A DNA stretch of 64,000 nucleotides from Leucobacter sp. Ag1 (GTDB lineage Bacteria > Actinomycetota > Actinomycetes > Actinomycetales > Microbacteriaceae): contig NZ_LAYO01000098.1 in the NCBI RefSeq assembly GCF_000980875.1, forward strand, positions 1 through 64,000. Reading direction: 5' to 3'. A model generated the notes under the pieces. The model saw only the letters and a list, made by a program, of their open reading frames with translations. It had not been told where the DNA came from and did not search any database. This document shows, one piece after another, positions 1 through 9,757 of this stretch (position 1 is its first letter; each line of letters opens with the position of its first letter). The translations under genes were made by a program, and so were the position numbers.

Positions 1-573
1 GCGGTCGCGGCTCCCCCGGCGGTGCACCAGGCCGGCGCGCAGCACTCGGCCGCGCAGCTGCCCACCAGCGCGCCCGGCCAGCAGCAGGTGCAGCAGCACC
101 CGCAGCAGCCGGCTCCCGCCCAGGCCCCGCTGCCGCAGCACGCTCCTCCGCAGCCGACCAAGCCGCGCACCGCGGATCGCGTGATCACGGTCTTCCTGCT
201 CGTGATCGGCGCGTTCGGAGCGCTGAATACGGCGTTCGAGCTGTACCGGTTCCCGCAGGCGCAGCAGAAGACCGCCGAGATGCTCGGCCTCTCGGACTAC
301 ACGCCGCCGAGCTGGCTCGGCCCCGTCGGCATCGTCTGCGCGATCGTCGTGCTGGCGATCTACGCGGTCAGCCTGATCCTCTCGGTCCGGCGGCTCCGCG
401 CGAACAAGCTCACGTTCTTCGTGCCGCTCATCGCGGGCGTGGTCGCGTTCCTGCTGTTCTTCGTCCTCGCGATCGCCGCCGTGGCGTCGTCGCCGGAGCT
501 CCTGCAGGCATCGCAGGATCCCGACGCGATCAGCAAGCTCCTCGAGAGCATGCGCTCGACCACCTCGAACTAG
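1..573 (+). CDS. Pro/Gln-rich membrane protein, 5' partial (DUF6264-like)
   Basis: The reading frame is open from the first base, so the gene most likely begins upstream of the window; a GTG at 22 is the first internal start. The visible part opens with about 50 residues dominated by Gln, Pro and Ala, a low-complexity cytoplasmic tail. Three or so hydrophobic segments follow, starting at about residue 55, with short charged loops and a polar C-terminus. This layout resembles the DUF6264 membrane proteins of Microbacteriaceae. The family assignment is from memory of the pattern and is moderate. No catalytic motif is visible and I assign no function. A strong hairpin follows the stop. Confidence 0.6.
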   Translation, partial: AVAAPPAVHQAGAQHSAAQLPTSAPGQQQVQQHPQQPAPAQAPLPQHAPPQPTKPRTADRVITVFLLVIGAFGALNTAFELYRFPQAQQKTAEMLGLSDYTPPSWLGPVGIVCAIVVLAIYAVSLILSVRRLRANKLTFFVPLIAGVVAFLLFFVLAIAAVASSPELLQASQDPDAISKLLESMRSTTSN

Positions 574-600
574 CACCGGCTCCGACGCCGCAGGCGAATC

Positions 601-632
601 GCGGGCCCGGGAGCTTCGGCTCCCGGGCCCGC
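601..632 (+). terminator. Strong intrinsic-type hairpin after the first gene
   Basis: A perfect 14-bp stem (601-614 with 619-632) closes on a TTCG tetraloop 28 bases after the stop codon. The downstream side is not U-rich, as is common for hairpin terminators in high-GC actinobacteria. Confidence 0.8.
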
Positions 633-702
633 GTCGTTCCCGTCCGCGCGTTCGACCCGTTCGCCGTGCGGCTCACGGCTCCGATCCCGCTACGCTGAGC
701 GC

Positions 703-2112
703 ATGGTTTCAGCGACGAATCCCGGCACCGGCGCGGGCTCCGGCCCGAGCGATCGCCTGCCCGGCTCCACCGTGATGCGCTACGCCGCGGGGTCGCTCGG
801 CACGGGCGGCTTCGCCACGCTCCCGGGCCTGGTGCTCGTCTACTACCTGACCGACTCGCTCGGGGTCACCGCGCTCGCAGCCGGCGCCATCGTCACGCTC
901 GCGAAGGTCTGGGACGTGCTGATCGACCCGCTCATCGGCGGGCTCAGCGACCGCACCCGGCAGCGCACCGGCTCGCGCCGCGGCCCCATGCTGCTCGGCG
1001 CGATCGGGCTGCCGATCGCGTTCGCGCTCACCTTCGCCGTGCCGGCCGGCACGCCGCCGGCGCTCGCCGCGCTCTGGGTGCTCATCGCCTTCGTGCTCGC
1101 GGCGACCTGCTTCAGCCTGTTCCAGGTGCCCTACATCGCGCTGCCCGCGGAACTCACCTCGGGGTACCGCGAGCGGACCCGGCTGCTGACCTGGCGGGTG
1201 ATCGTGCTGACGATCGCGATCCTGCTGTTCGGCGCGGGCGGTCCCGAGCTGCGCGGCCTGTTCCCCGAGCATCCGCTCGTCGGATACCTGGTCATGGCGG
1301 TCGTCGCCGGGCTCGTGCTCTCGGCGGGCATGCTCGTCGCCGCCCGCGTCGCGCCGCGCGGCGCCCCGATGCCCGCGGCGCCGACCGCACCCCGCGGGCG
1401 CTTCGGATCCGGTCTGCTCGAGCACTACCGCGAGGGGCTCGCCGCGCTGCGCGAGAGCCAGCCGTTCCGTGCGCTGCTCGGCACATTCGTGCTGCAGGGT
1501 CTCGCGACCGGGCTCATGCTGGCCGGCGCGCAGTTCGTCGCGCGCTGGATCCTGGGCGACGAGGGAGCGGTCACGCTGCTGTTCGTCGCGCTGATCGCGC
1601 CGGCGCTGCTCGTCTCCCCGCTGTGGCGGATCCTCGCGGATCGGATCGGCAAGGAGCGCGCCTTCCGGCTCGCGAGCGTGGTGTTCCTGCTCGCCTCGGT
1701 GCTGCTCATCGGCATGACCTGGGCTCCCGGCTGGTGGATCCTCGCCCCGGTCGCCCTGGCGGGCGCCGCCTACGCGGGCATGCAGACCCTGCCCATGGCG
1801 ATGCTCCCCGACGTCATCAGCCACGACCGGGCCGGCGGCGCGGACCGCGCCGGGATCTTCGGCGGAGTCTGGACCGCGGGCGAGACCACCGGCATGGCCC
1901 TCGGTTCGACCGTGCTGACGGTCGTGCTCGCCCTCACCGGCTACGTCGAGTCGACGGCCGGGGTCCGCGTCGAGCAGCCGGGCTCGGCGATCTCGGGCAT
2001 CGCGCTCTCGTTCAGCTTCCTGCCCGCGCTGCTCATGCTCGCCAGCCTCGCGGTGCTGGCGCGCTACCGGCTGCGCGAGCACGACATCACCGCGAGCGAG
2101 GAGCCCGCATGA
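703..2112 (+). CDS. GPH-type MFS transporter (MelB-like)
   Basis: This 469-residue polytopic membrane protein matches the glycoside-pentoside-hexuronide:cation symporter branch of the MFS. After a Gly/Ser-rich N-terminus the first helices lead into a TM2-loop segment (about residues 68-94) with the acidic residues D71 and D75. The family motif G-G-L-S-D-R-x-R follows at about 79-86, then an RRGP turn. In MelB-type carriers the helix acids bind the coupling cation. Twelve hydrophobic segments can be counted. The substrate cannot be read from the sequence. The stop overlaps the start of the PLP decarboxylase gene in an ATGA, so the two are translationally coupled and probably handle a common compound. 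Confidence 0.85.
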   Translation: MVSATNPGTGAGSGPSDRLPGSTVMRYAAGSLGTGGFATLPGLVLVYYLTDSLGVTALAAGAIVTLAKVWDVLIDPLIGGLSDRTRQRTGSRRGPMLLGAIGLPIAFALTFAVPAGTPPALAALWVLIAFVLAATCFSLFQVPYIALPAELTSGYRERTRLLTWRVIVLTIAILLFGAGGPELRGLFPEHPLVGYLVMAVVAGLVLSAGMLVAARVAPRGAPMPAAPTAPRGRFGSGLLEHYREGLAALRESQPFRALLGTFVLQGLATGLMLAGAQFVARWILGDEGAVTLLFVALIAPALLVSPLWRILADRIGKERAFRLASVVFLLASVLLIGMTWAPGWWILAPVALAGAAYAGMQTLPMAMLPDVISHDRAGGADRAGIFGGVWTAGETTGMALGSTVLTVVLALTGYVESTAGVRVEQPGSAISGIALSFSFLPALLMLASLAVLARYRLREHDITASEEPA

Positions 2113-3602
2113 CCTCCGAACCCCGCCTCGACCCCGCACGGGTGCTCGACCGTCTGCGCGAACTGCGCGAGCACGATGCGCCGACCCACGGCGGCCGGAT
2201 CCTCGCCTACGTCTACGATCCGGGCCGACCCGAGATCGATGAGCTCGCGCACCGCGCCGCCGAGATCGCGCGGCCGCTCAACGGACTCGACCCGACCGCC
2301 TTCCCCTCGATCGCGGCGATGGAGCGCGACCTCGTCGCGTTCGTCCGGTCCGCCGTGCACGGGCCGCGCTTCGGCCCGGGCCGGGTCGTGGGCAGCGTCA
2401 CGAGCGGCGGCACCGAGAGCTGCCTGCTCGCGGTGAAGTCGGCTCGGGATCGCTGGCGCGCCGCGTCTCCGGATCGCGCGCTCGCCCGACCGCGGCTCCT
2501 GGCACCCGCGACCGCGCATGCCGCGTTCCAGAAGGCGGCTCGCGCCTTCGACCTCGACTGGGATCCGGTGCCGTGCGCCGCCGACGGCTCGGTGAGCGCC
2601 GAGTCGATGCTGTCGCGCCTCGACGACGATGTCGCGCTCGTCGTCGTCTCGGCCCCGGCGTACCCGAGCGGAGCGGTCGATCCGATCCGCGAGGTGTCAG
2701 ACGCCGCGCGGGCTCGGGGCATCGACTGCCACGTCGACGCCTGTTTCGGCGGCCTCGCCCTGCCCTGGTGGCCGGGCGTTCCGGTCTGGGACTTCCGGCT
2801 GCCGGGGGTCACGAGCCTGTCGGCCGACCTGCACAAGTTCGGGTTCGCCCCGAAGGGCGTCTCGGTGCTGCTGCACCGGGGTCGGGCACGGCACCGCTCG
2901 CAGTTCTTCGCGACGACCCGCTGGCCTGGATACCCCGTGGTCAACCCGACGCTGCTCGGCTCCCGCTCCGCCTCGCCCCTCGCCGCGGCCTGGGCGATCG
3001 TGCAGCACCTCGGAGCCGACGGCTACGCCGAGCTGACCGCGCGCACCGTCGCCGCGACCCGCGGAATCGCCGCGGCGGCCGCCGCGATCGAGGGGATCGC
3101 GGTGATGGGCTCGCCCGTCGGCCCCGCGATCGCGCTCGTCGCCGACGTGTCGGTGCCCGAGGCCGAGCGGGTGGATCCGCACCATCTGGCCGACGCGATG
3201 GCCGAGGAGGGGTTCCGGATCCAGCATCAGCCGGGATACGTCCAGGCCGACGGGGTCCGGATCCCGCACAGCGCGCATCTCACGATCACGCCGGTGCTCG
3301 ACGCGGTCGTGCCCGAGTTCGGCGCGGCCCTGCGCCGCGCCGCCGAGCGGGTGCGGGGCCGCGCTCCCGCGAACCCCGCGGCCGCTCTCGCGGCGATGCG
3401 GCTGCTGGGTTACGGCCCCGGCGGCCGGGTCCCGGGCCCGGCGGCTGCCTGGCGGATCCTGCGTCTCGCGGGGGCCGGCGGCGGATCGGGCAGCGCCGTC
3501 CCGAGCCGGCTCGCCCCGCTCATGGCGCTCGTCGAGCGGCTCCCCGCTCCCGTGGCCGAGGCGCTGCTCAGCGAGCTGATCGCCCGGGTCAGCGAGCCCT
3601 GA
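2109..3602 (+). CDS. PLP-dependent decarboxylase/lyase (sphingosine-1-phosphate lyase-like)
   Basis: This 497-residue protein is a fold-type I PLP enzyme of the group II decarboxylase family, nearest in style to sphingosine-1-phosphate lyases and glutamate/tyrosine decarboxylases. An S-G-G-T-E-S stretch near residues 100-105 suits phosphate binding. H-V-D-A-C-F-G-G carries the ring-nitrogen Asp. S-A-D-L-H-K-F-G supplies the Schiff-base lysine, K243. The ATG at 2109 is chosen because it overlaps the transporter stop and begins the conserved region; the frame stays open upstream but reads as out-of-frame transporter sequence. The substrate is unknown. An amino acid or phosphorylated long-chain amine are both possible, and coupling to a GPH carrier is unusual. 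Confidence 0.85.
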   Translation: MTSEPRLDPARVLDRLRELREHDAPTHGGRILAYVYDPGRPEIDELAHRAAEIARPLNGLDPTAFPSIAAMERDLVAFVRSAVHGPRFGPGRVVGSVTSGGTESCLLAVKSARDRWRAASPDRALARPRLLAPATAHAAFQKAARAFDLDWDPVPCAADGSVSAESMLSRLDDDVALVVVSAPAYPSGAVDPIREVSDAARARGIDCHVDACFGGLALPWWPGVPVWDFRLPGVTSLSADLHKFGFAPKGVSVLLHRGRARHRSQFFATTRWPGYPVVNPTLLGSRSASPLAAAWAIVQHLGADGYAELTARTVAATRGIAAAAAAIEGIAVMGSPVGPAIALVADVSVPEAERVDPHHLADAMAEEGFRIQHQPGYVQADGVRIPHSAHLTITPVLDAVVPEFGAALRRAAERVRGRAPANPAAALAAMRLLGYGPGGRVPGPAAAWRILRLAGAGGGSGSAVPSRLAPLMALVERLPAPVAEALLSELIARVSEP

Positions 3603-3606
3603 CGGC

Positions 3607-3632
3607 GGTCGGGCGCCGGCCGACGCCCGACC
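3607..3632. terminator. Hairpin between convergent genes
   Basis: A 9-bp perfect stem (3607-3615 with 3624-3632) with an 8-base loop lies in the 57-bp gap between two convergent genes. It can serve both strands. Confidence 0.55.
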
Positions 3633-3659
3633 GGACCTGCCGGTTCGCACGCCCCGACG

Positions 3660-4316
3660 TCAGCGCCGGAACGACGGGTCCGGCAGCAGAGCCGGGCACT
3701 GACCGGTGCCGCCGTCGGGTGCGAGCTCGAAGTGCCAGCGCTCGTTCTCGAACGCCCGGCAGAGGCCGAAGCGCTGCCCGTTGTCGCCGAGCCAGATCGA
3801 GGCGTCGAGCATCCCGACGTCGACCGCGTCCCCCGTGACGTGCAGCGATCGATCGGGGGTGTCCACCCACTTGCTCGCCTCCGCTTCGCTGCCGTACTGC
3901 TGCACGGCGGCGTCGAGGAGCTGCTGCTGCAGCTCGCGGCTGCGCCACCCCGAGGTGACCCGCAGCTCGACGCCCGCCTCCTTCGCCCCCTCGGCGGCGC
4001 GCAGGAGTGCGGCGTGCAGCTCGGGCTTCAGCCCGGTGATCGCGGCGTGATCGGCGTCGACGGCGATGCCGTTGTCGCCCTGGATGGAGCCGTCGCCCTC
4101 GGGCTTCTGCGGTTGCTGCGACTGCTGCGACTGCTGCGACTGCTGCGGCTGCTCGGTCCGCTGCGCAGCGCTGGGTCCGCCGACGGGCATCGTGGTGCCG
4201 CCCGGCGCGTGCAGCTTGCCGGAGCAGCCGGCGAGCGCCACGGCGGTGACGGTGGCCGCCGCCGCGATCAGCGCCAGCAGGATCGGGATTCGATTGCGTC
4301 GTGCTTCGGTGTGCAT
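3660..4316 (-). CDS. VanY/DacB-like M15 D-Ala-D-Ala carboxypeptidase lipoprotein
   Basis: This 218-residue protein is a secreted peptidoglycan carboxypeptidase of the M15B family. The signal sequence ends in a lipobox with Cys31 (A-L-A-G-C), so the mature protein should be lipid-anchored. A low-complexity Gln/Ser linker (residues about 55-70, with Q-Q-S repeats) separates anchor and enzyme. The catalytic part carries the zinc residues H159 and D166 in S-L-H-V-T-G-D-A-V-D, and W194-H195-F-E197 as the second metal/catalytic motif. V-T-S-G-W-R-S upstream is also typical. It would trim D-Ala from stem peptides in the wall. No vancomycin-resistance genes lie nearby, so a housekeeping role is more likely. 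A small hairpin overlaps its ribosome-binding region. Confidence 0.9.
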   Translation of the reverse strand: MHTEARRNRIPILLALIAAAATVTAVALAGCSGKLHAPGGTTMPVGGPSAAQRTEQPQQSQQSQQSQQPQKPEGDGSIQGDNGIAVDADHAAITGLKPELHAALLRAAEGAKEAGVELRVTSGWRSRELQQQLLDAAVQQYGSEAEASKWVDTPDRSLHVTGDAVDVGMLDASIWLGDNGQRFGLCRAFENERWHFELAPDGGTGQCPALLPDPSFRR

Positions 4317-4395
4317 GCTCCGATTCCATCGGAGCGGGTGTTGCCGCGGCGTAGCGCACGGAGCATACGCGGACGATACGCCGGAGGAACGGCCG

Positions 4396-5505
4396 TCAGC
4401 CGCGGACGCGGCCGCCGAGCGCGCGCTCGTCGCGCTTGCCGGAGGCGTCCTGGCGCAGCTCCTTCGGCAGCGAGAAGACCAGGTCCTCCTCGGCGGTGAC
4501 CGTCGCGCGCACGTCGGCGTACCCCGCGTCGGCGAGATCGTCGAGCAGCTCCTGCACGAGCACCTCCGGAACCGAGGCGCCGCTCGTCACGCCGACGGTG
4601 CGCACCCCGTCGAGCCACTCCTGCCGCACCTCGCTCGCGAAGTCGACGCGGTACGCGGCCTTCGCCCCGTACTCGAGCGCGACCTCCTTGAGCCGCACCG
4701 AATTGGAGGAGTTCGCAGACCCGACCACGATCACGAGATCGGCGCGCGGCGCGATCTGCTTGATGGCGACCTGCCGGTTCTGCGTGGCGTAGCAGATGTC
4801 GTCGCTCGGCGGATCCTGCAGCTTCGGAAACTTCTCGCGGAGACGGCGCACCGTCTCCATCGTCTCGTCGACCGAGAGCGTGGTCTGCGACAACCAGACG
4901 AGCCGTTCGGGATCGCTCACCTCGAGGGTGTCGACGTCGTCGGGCGAGTTCACGATCGTGATGTGCTCGGGTGCTTCGCCGGCGGTGCCCTCGACCTCCT
5001 CGTGCCCCGTGTGCCCGATGAGCAGGATCTCGAGGTCCTGCTTCGCGAAGCGCACGGCCTCGCGGTGCACCTTGGTGACGAGCGGGCAGGTCGCATCGAT
5101 CGCGTGCAGTCCCCGATCGGCGGCAGCCTCGACCACGGCCGGGGAGACGCCGTGCGCCGAGAACACGACGTTCGCGCCCTCGGGCACCTCGTCGACCTCC
5201 TCGACGAAGATCGCCCCCATCTGCTCGAGCGTGCGCACCACGTGGACGTTGTGCACGATCTGCTTGCGCACGTAGACGGGAGCGCCGAATCGATCGAGCG
5301 CCTTCTCGACCGCGACCACCGCGCGGTCGACGCCGGCGCAGTACCCCCGTGGAGCCGCGAGCAGCACCTGCTTGGCCCCGTCGACGGGCAGATCCTTCAG
5401 CCGTCCGACCTCGCGACGCAGGCGCGGCATCGCGAGGCTCACCACCGGGGCTCCGATGGTGCGCTGGTCCGGCATCTGCGGCGCATCCGCGGTGGTCGCG
5501 TTCAT
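4396..5505 (-). CDS. ispH: 4-hydroxy-3-methylbut-2-enyl diphosphate reductase
   Basis: IspH (LytB) performs the last step of the MEP isoprenoid pathway, reducing HMBPP to IPP and DMAPP with a [4Fe-4S] cluster. The three cluster cysteines are visible: C56 (P-R-G-Y-C-A-G-V-D), C140 (D-A-T-C-P) and C238 (D-I-C-Y-A-T-Q-N-R). H-G-V-S-P and the [11 protein letters not shown] substrate loop are also present. The protein is 369 residues with an N-terminal extension of about 45 residues, as in other actinobacteria. The ATG at 5505 is chosen because the much longer open frame upstream is antisense to xseA. The gene is divergent from xseA with a 66-bp gap. Confidence 0.95.
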   Translation of the reverse strand: MNATTADAPQMPDQRTIGAPVVSLAMPRLRREVGRLKDLPVDGAKQVLLAAPRGYCAGVDRAVVAVEKALDRFGAPVYVRKQIVHNVHVVRTLEQMGAIFVEEVDEVPEGANVVFSAHGVSPAVVEAAADRGLHAIDATCPLVTKVHREAVRFAKQDLEILLIGHTGHEEVEGTAGEAPEHITIVNSPDDVDTLEVSDPERLVWLSQTTLSVDETMETVRRLREKFPKLQDPPSDDICYATQNRQVAIKQIAPRADLVIVVGSANSSNSVRLKEVALEYGAKAAYRVDFASEVRQEWLDGVRTVGVTSGASVPEVLVQELLDDLADAGYADVRATVTAEEDLVFSLPKELRQDASGKRDERALGGRVRG

Positions 5506-5571
5506 GCTCCCCAGTGTAAATGCCCGCCCTGCGCGGAGGCTCAGCGGTGCCGGTCCGGCTAGGCTGGCCCC

Positions 5572-6846
5572 ATGTCCGAGCCCACCGCACCGGCGACGCG
5601 AGAGGCGCCCTGGCCCGTCGGCCTGATGAGCCAGAAGATCCGCGACTGGATCGAACGCCTCGGCACTGTGTGGGTCGAGGGCGAGATCACGCAGTGGCAG
5701 GTGCGCGGCGGGCACGTCTACGGCAAGCTCAAGGACCTCTCGCAGGACGCGACCGTGAGCTTCACGATCTGGCAGTCGGTCGCGCGGGGTCTGACCGGCG
5801 ACTTCGCGCAGGGCGACCGCGTCATCGCGCTCGTCAAGCCGAACTTCTGGGTCAAGGGCGGGTCCCTCACGATGCAGGTGTTCGAGCTGTCGCACGTCGG
5901 CATCGGCGAACTGCTCGAGCGCCTCGAGCGGCTGCGCAAGCAGCTCCAGGCCGAGGGGCTGTTCGACGCGGAGCGCAAGCGCCCGCTGCCGTTCCTGCCG
6001 GGGCTCATCGGACTCGTCACCGGCCGCGACTCCGACGCCGAGAAGGACGTCGTGCGCAACGCGACCCTGCGCTGGCCCGGGGTCCGTTTCAAGATCCACT
6101 ACAGCGCCGTGCAGGGCGACCGCGCGGCGGCCGAGGTCGCCGCGGGGATCCGCGCGCTCGACGCCGACCCCGAGGTCGAGGTCATCATCGTCGCCCGCGG
6201 CGGCGGCGATTTCCAGCACCTGCTGCCGTTCAGCGACGAGGGCGTGCTGCGCGCCGCGGCCGAGGCGACGACGCCGATCGTGAGCGCGATCGGGCACGAG
6301 GCCGATCGTCCGCTGCTCGACGAGGTCGCCGATCTGCGCGCTTCGACCCCGACCGACGCGGCGAAGCGCGTGGTGCCCGACGTCGGCGAGGAACTGGCCG
6401 GCATCGACGGCGCACGCAGCCGCATGAGCTCGCGTCTCGGGCACCTGCTGGCGCACGAGACGGATCGGATCGCCCAGCTGCGATCCCGTCCGTCGATGCA
6501 GCAGCCCGAGCGCATCGTCGACGAGCGCGCGGAGGAGCTGGTGCGCTGGATCGCGCGCGGCACGGAACTCGTCGACCGTGCGGTCGAGGAACGCGACCGC
6601 ACGATCCTCGAGCTGCGCGCACGCCTGACGACGCTCTCGCCGCAGGGCACGCTCGACCGCGGCTACGCGATCGCGCAGCTGGCCGACGGATCGGTGCTGC
6701 GCGACCCCGCCGACGCGCCCGCCGGCGCAGCGCTCAGGCTGTCGCTGGCCGGCGGCCGCGTCGCCGCGACCTCGGACGGCGTCGCTTCCTGGCCCTCCTC
6801 GGCAGATTCGGGAGACGCCTCTTCGCCGTTCCCGAGCCTCGCGTAG
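5572..6846 (+). CDS. xseA: Exodeoxyribonuclease VII large subunit
   Basis: XseA is the catalytic large subunit of exonuclease VII, which degrades single-stranded DNA from both ends. The 424-residue protein starts with the OB-fold domain (W-V-E-G-E-I-T-Q-W near residue 34, then [10 protein letters not shown]). The nuclease core follows ([18 protein letters not shown]-x-D), then coiled-coil segments and L-D-R-G-Y-A-I near the end. The last 20 or so residues (Ser/Ala-rich) look unlike the family and may have been gained by read-through. Its partner xseB is not adjacent but 4.4 kb downstream. The 3' 184 bp are antisense to the C-terminus of the convergent permease gene. Confidence 0.95.
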   Translation: MSEPTAPATREAPWPVGLMSQKIRDWIERLGTVWVEGEITQWQVRGGHVYGKLKDLSQDATVSFTIWQSVARGLTGDFAQGDRVIALVKPNFWVKGGSLTMQVFELSHVGIGELLERLERLRKQLQAEGLFDAERKRPLPFLPGLIGLVTGRDSDAEKDVVRNATLRWPGVRFKIHYSAVQGDRAAAEVAAGIRALDADPEVEVIIVARGGGDFQHLLPFSDEGVLRAAAEATTPIVSAIGHEADRPLLDEVADLRASTPTDAAKRVVPDVGEELAGIDGARSRMSSRLGHLLAHETDRIAQLRSRPSMQQPERIVDERAEELVRWIARGTELVDRAVEERDRTILELRARLTTLSPQGTLDRGYAIAQLADGSVLRDPADAPAGAALRLSLAGGRVAATSDGVASWPSSADSGDASSPFPSLA

Positions 6847-8282
6847 CGAGCGGGATCCCTGCGCCGCATCCGCACGGCCCACGCGGTACCTGCGAGGCCG
6901 AGCACGATCATCGGCGCGACCAGCCAGGCGTTCGCCCACCCGTCCATGCCGGTGAGCAGCTCGAAGTTGCCGAGCATCAGCCAGAGCCCCACCGCCAGAC
7001 CGACGGCGCCGAGAGCCGGTGCGATGAACACGCGGAACACCCCGTGCCCGCGCCGATCCCTGCGGAAGAACCGGATCACGGCGATCATGCAGAGCAGCTG
7101 CAGCAGCACGATGCCGACGATGCCGACCCCGTTGGTCCAGAGCAGCAGGTGCAGATACGGGTCGCCGTTCAGCAGCACCGTGACGAGCACCAGCGCCGCG
7201 GCCCCGATCGTGACCGCGAGGCTCGCTCGGGCCGGCGAGGCGAAGCGCGGGTGCGCTGCGCCGAAGAAGCGGGGCATGATCCGCTCCCGCCCGAGGGCGA
7301 AGAGGTAGCGGGAGGTCGCGTTGTGGAACGCGAGGGTGGCCGCGAACAGGCTGGTGATCATCAGCACGTCCATGGCCGCTTTGGCCCAGGGACCGAGGTA
7401 GTCGCTCGCGAACAGGAAGTACATCCCCTGGAACGCATCGGAGCCCGCCAGCTCCTCGAGGCCGTCGACCCCGAGCGCCGCGGTGGCGATCCAGGTCACG
7501 AACCCGTAGAAGATCCCGAGGAAGGCCACGGCGAAGTAGGTGGCGCGCGGAACGGTCCGCGCGGGGTTCTTCGCCTCCTCCGAATAGATCGCCGTGCTCT
7601 CGAAGCCGAGGAACGCGCCCAGCGCCATCACGAACATGCCGCCGGCCCCGGAGTCGAACACCCGCGCCGGGGAGAACGGTTCGAGGCTGAAGTGGCTCGT
7701 CCCCTCGGTCGCGAGCACGGCGACCGAGATCGCCAGGAGGATCAGCACCTCCGCGCACATCAGCACGCCGAGCACCTTCGCGCCGATCGTGATCTGGCGG
7801 TACCCCAGCACCCCGACCACGGCGACGCCGATGAACGCGTAGACCGACCAGTGCAGGTCGATCCCGGTCAGGTCCGCGATCGACGACTGCGCGTAGAACC
7901 CGAGGAAGCCGAAGAAGCCGAAGCAGATCAGCGCGTACGAGATGAGTGCGACGATCGCGGTGCCGACCGCGGGCGGACGCCCGAGCCCGCGAGCGACGAA
8001 GGCGTAGAACGCCCCGGCGCTGCGCACGTGCCGAGCGAAGGCCGTCAGCCCGGCAGCGCACGCCAGGTAGACGAGACCCGAGAAGACGTAGGCGCCCGCG
8101 GCGCCGACCCCGCCCAGACGGAACGCGAGCGGGGCCGCGCCGGCCACGACCGCGAGCGGAGCCGCGGCCGCGACCACGAAGAAGACGATGTCGGCGACGC
8201 CGAGCGAACCGCCCCGCAGGCCGCCGGATCCGCTCGCGGAAGCGCTCTTCGCGGGCACCCGCGCCGTCGTGCTCTCGGTCAC
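6663..8282 (-). CDS. APC-superfamily amino acid/polyamine permease
   Basis: This 539-residue protein has about 12 transmembrane segments and the APC features G-G-S-L-G-V-A-D-I and [14 protein letters not shown] near the middle. The GTG at 8282 is chosen because it overlaps the amidase stop as GTGA and gives a normal cytoplasmic N-terminus. The frame upstream is only the amidase read in another phase. The polar C-terminal tail of about 60 residues (Glu/Ser/Ala-rich) is encoded antisense to the 3' end of xseA, so it was probably acquired when the segment landed there. The coupled amidase suggests uptake of an amide or a related amino compound. The substrate is not deducible. Confidence 0.88.
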   Translation of the reverse strand: MTESTTARVPAKSASASGSGGLRGGSLGVADIVFFVVAAAAPLAVVAGAAPLAFRLGGVGAAGAYVFSGLVYLACAAGLTAFARHVRSAGAFYAFVARGLGRPPAVGTAIVALISYALICFGFFGFLGFYAQSSIADLTGIDLHWSVYAFIGVAVVGVLGYRQITIGAKVLGVLMCAEVLILLAISVAVLATEGTSHFSLEPFSPARVFDSGAGGMFVMALGAFLGFESTAIYSEEAKNPARTVPRATYFAVAFLGIFYGFVTWIATAALGVDGLEELAGSDAFQGMYFLFASDYLGPWAKAAMDVLMITSLFAATLAFHNATSRYLFALGRERIMPRFFGAAHPRFASPARASLAVTIGAAALVLVTVLLNGDPYLHLLLWTNGVGIVGIVLLQLLCMIAVIRFFRRDRRGHGVFRVFIAPALGAVGLAVGLWLMLGNFELLTGMDGWANAWLVAPMIVLGLAGTAWAVRMRRRDPARYARLGNGEEASPESAEEGQEATPSEVAATRPPASDSLSAAPAGASAGSRSTDPSASCAIA

Positions 8283-9679
8283 AGCGCCGGCCACCACTCG
8301 GCGCGGGTCCACAGGTCGAGCTCCGCCTCGGCGGCCGCGCCGATGCGGAACACCGTGGCGTCGTCGAAGGTGCGGCCCACGATCTGCACGCCGGTCGGCA
8401 CCCCGTTCGGCGCGCGGCCCGACGGCACGGCGAGCACGGGAACCCGGCCGACCACGTTGAACGGCAGCGTCATGAGTTCCGAGAAGATCGCGGCCGAATC
8501 GGTGCAGGGTTCGTCGGCGGCGAAGCCGGTGTTCGCGATCGTCGGGCACAGCAGCGCGTCGTAGCGCTCCAGCAGTTCGCCGAGGGGCCGGTAGAACGCG
8601 CTCTCGGCTTCGAGACCCGGCACGTATCCCCCGGCGCCCGCGGTGGAGGCGATGAATGCGCGGGTGTAGGGCATGAGCTGGTCGACGGTGTCGGGATGCG
8701 CCTGCCCGACGCTCTCGATGAACGGCCCCATGACGGCCCCGAAGTGCGCCCACGCCGTCTCGAGCACCCGGTCGGGGCCCCAGGGCAGCAGCGCGTCGTC
8801 GATCTCGTCGACGATGGCGCCCCGCGCGCGCAGGGCCTCCGCGAACGCCGCGGTGTTCGCGACGACCGCGGGATCGGGGCGGTACCCGCCGAGGGTGTAG
8901 CTCAGCGCGATCCGGACCCCGGCGAGCGACTCGACCGCCCCCGACACGGTGATCGCGGGCCGCAGGGAGGCCGGATCGCCCGCCCACGGGCCCGAGATGA
9001 CGTTCTGCAGCATCGCGACATCGGCGACGCTGCGTCCCATCGGGCCGTCGGCGCAGTAGGTGTCGCTGTTGAACGGCGCGAGACCGGGCACGCGGGCGAA
9101 CGGCGGCTTGAAGCCGACGACGCCGCAGTAGGAGGACGGGATGCGGATCGAGCCGCCGATGTCGGAGCCCGTCGCGAGCACGGTTGATCCCGCGGCGAGC
9201 ACGGCGCCCGAGCCGCCGGAGGAGCCGCCGGGCGTCATCTCGGGGTTGTGGGGGTTGCGGGTGACCCCCCAGAGCTTGGTGTGGGTGACCGGAGCGCAGC
9301 AGAACTCGGGAGTGGTCGCGCGCCCGTGCACCACGGCGCCGGCATCGAAGATCCGCTCGACGATGGGGTGGGTGACGTCGGCGATCGTCCCCCGTTCGAG
9401 CAGCGATCCCTCTTCGGCGAGCCGGCCGGCGATGGGCTGCTCCTCCTTCAGGACCAGGGGAACGCCCTCGAGCGGGCGCGCCTCGCCCCGCGAGTAGCGG
9501 GCCTCGGAAGCGCGAGCCGCGTCGTAGGCCTCGTCGAGGAACTCCTCGGTCATCGCGTTCACGACCGGTTCGGTCGCGGCGGCCCGGGCGACGACCGCGT
9601 CGAGCAGCTCGACCGGTGAGAGCTCGCGCCGTCGGAACCGGCCGACGGCCTCGGTCGCGGTCAGGTGGTGCAGATCCAT
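8279..9679 (-). CDS. Amidase-signature family hydrolase
   Basis: This 466-residue enzyme has the full Ser-cisSer-Lys triad of the amidase signature family: Lys78 in L-V-L-K-E, the cis-Ser in T-P-G-G-S-S-G-G-S (residues 149-157) and the nucleophile Ser177 in G-S-D-I-G-G-S-I-R. It should hydrolyse a carboxamide to acid plus ammonia or amine in the cytoplasm. It is not GatA, because the neighbours lack gatB/gatC and the loop sequences differ. The ATG at 9679 has GGAG five bases upstream; another ATG at 9706 is less well placed. Its stop overlaps the permease start, and a TetR gene is divergent 78 bp away, giving a small uptake-and-hydrolysis operon. Confidence 0.9.
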   Translation of the reverse strand: MDLHHLTATEAVGRFRRRELSPVELLDAVVARAAATEPVVNAMTEEFLDEAYDAARASEARYSRGEARPLEGVPLVLKEEQPIAGRLAEEGSLLERGTIADVTHPIVERIFDAGAVVHGRATTPEFCCAPVTHTKLWGVTRNPHNPEMTPGGSSGGSGAVLAAGSTVLATGSDIGGSIRIPSSYCGVVGFKPPFARVPGLAPFNSDTYCADGPMGRSVADVAMLQNVISGPWAGDPASLRPAITVSGAVESLAGVRIALSYTLGGYRPDPAVVANTAAFAEALRARGAIVDEIDDALLPWGPDRVLETAWAHFGAVMGPFIESVGQAHPDTVDQLMPYTRAFIASTAGAGGYVPGLEAESAFYRPLGELLERYDALLCPTIANTGFAADEPCTDSAAIFSELMTLPFNVVGRVPVLAVPSGRAPNGVPTGVQIVGRTFDDATVFRIGAAAEAELDLWTRAEWWPAL

Positions 9680-9725
9680 GAGGTCTCCGTTCCCGAGGCG
9701 CTCCATCGCACCCCGTACTGCGTAC

Positions 9726-9738
9726 CGTACATTGTACG
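9726..9738. promoter_or_regulatory. Probable TetR operator, amidase/TetR intergenic region
   Basis: A 13-bp perfect palindrome, CGTACA-T-TGTACG, lies in the 78-bp divergent spacer. It is preceded by another CGTAC at 9721. On the minus strand TACAAT (9731-9736), a good -10 box, sits inside the palindrome, so a bound repressor would block the amidase promoter. Confidence 0.6.
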
Positions 9739-9757
9739 ACCCGTTACGATAGCGCAC

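Noticed and set aside
703-2139. Long minus-strand open frame across the transporter gene, and many similar long frames elsewhere
   Set aside because: These are high-GC third-position shadows: Arg, Gly, His and Glu-rich with no domain pattern, opposite genes with clear motifs.
4100-4150. Short CTG/CGA-type tandem possibly a CRISPR or satellite
   Set aside because: It is the coding sequence of the Q-Q-S linker of the VanY-like lipoprotein, with no spacers.
3660-4316. Vancomycin-resistance locus
   Set aside because: Only a VanY-like carboxypeptidase is present, with no vanHAX or vanRS genes; M15 carboxypeptidases are common wall enzymes.
4396-8061. 1221-residue minus-strand frame
   Set aside because: Only its last 369 residues are IspH. 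The rest is antisense to xseA and an off-frame reading of the permease gene.
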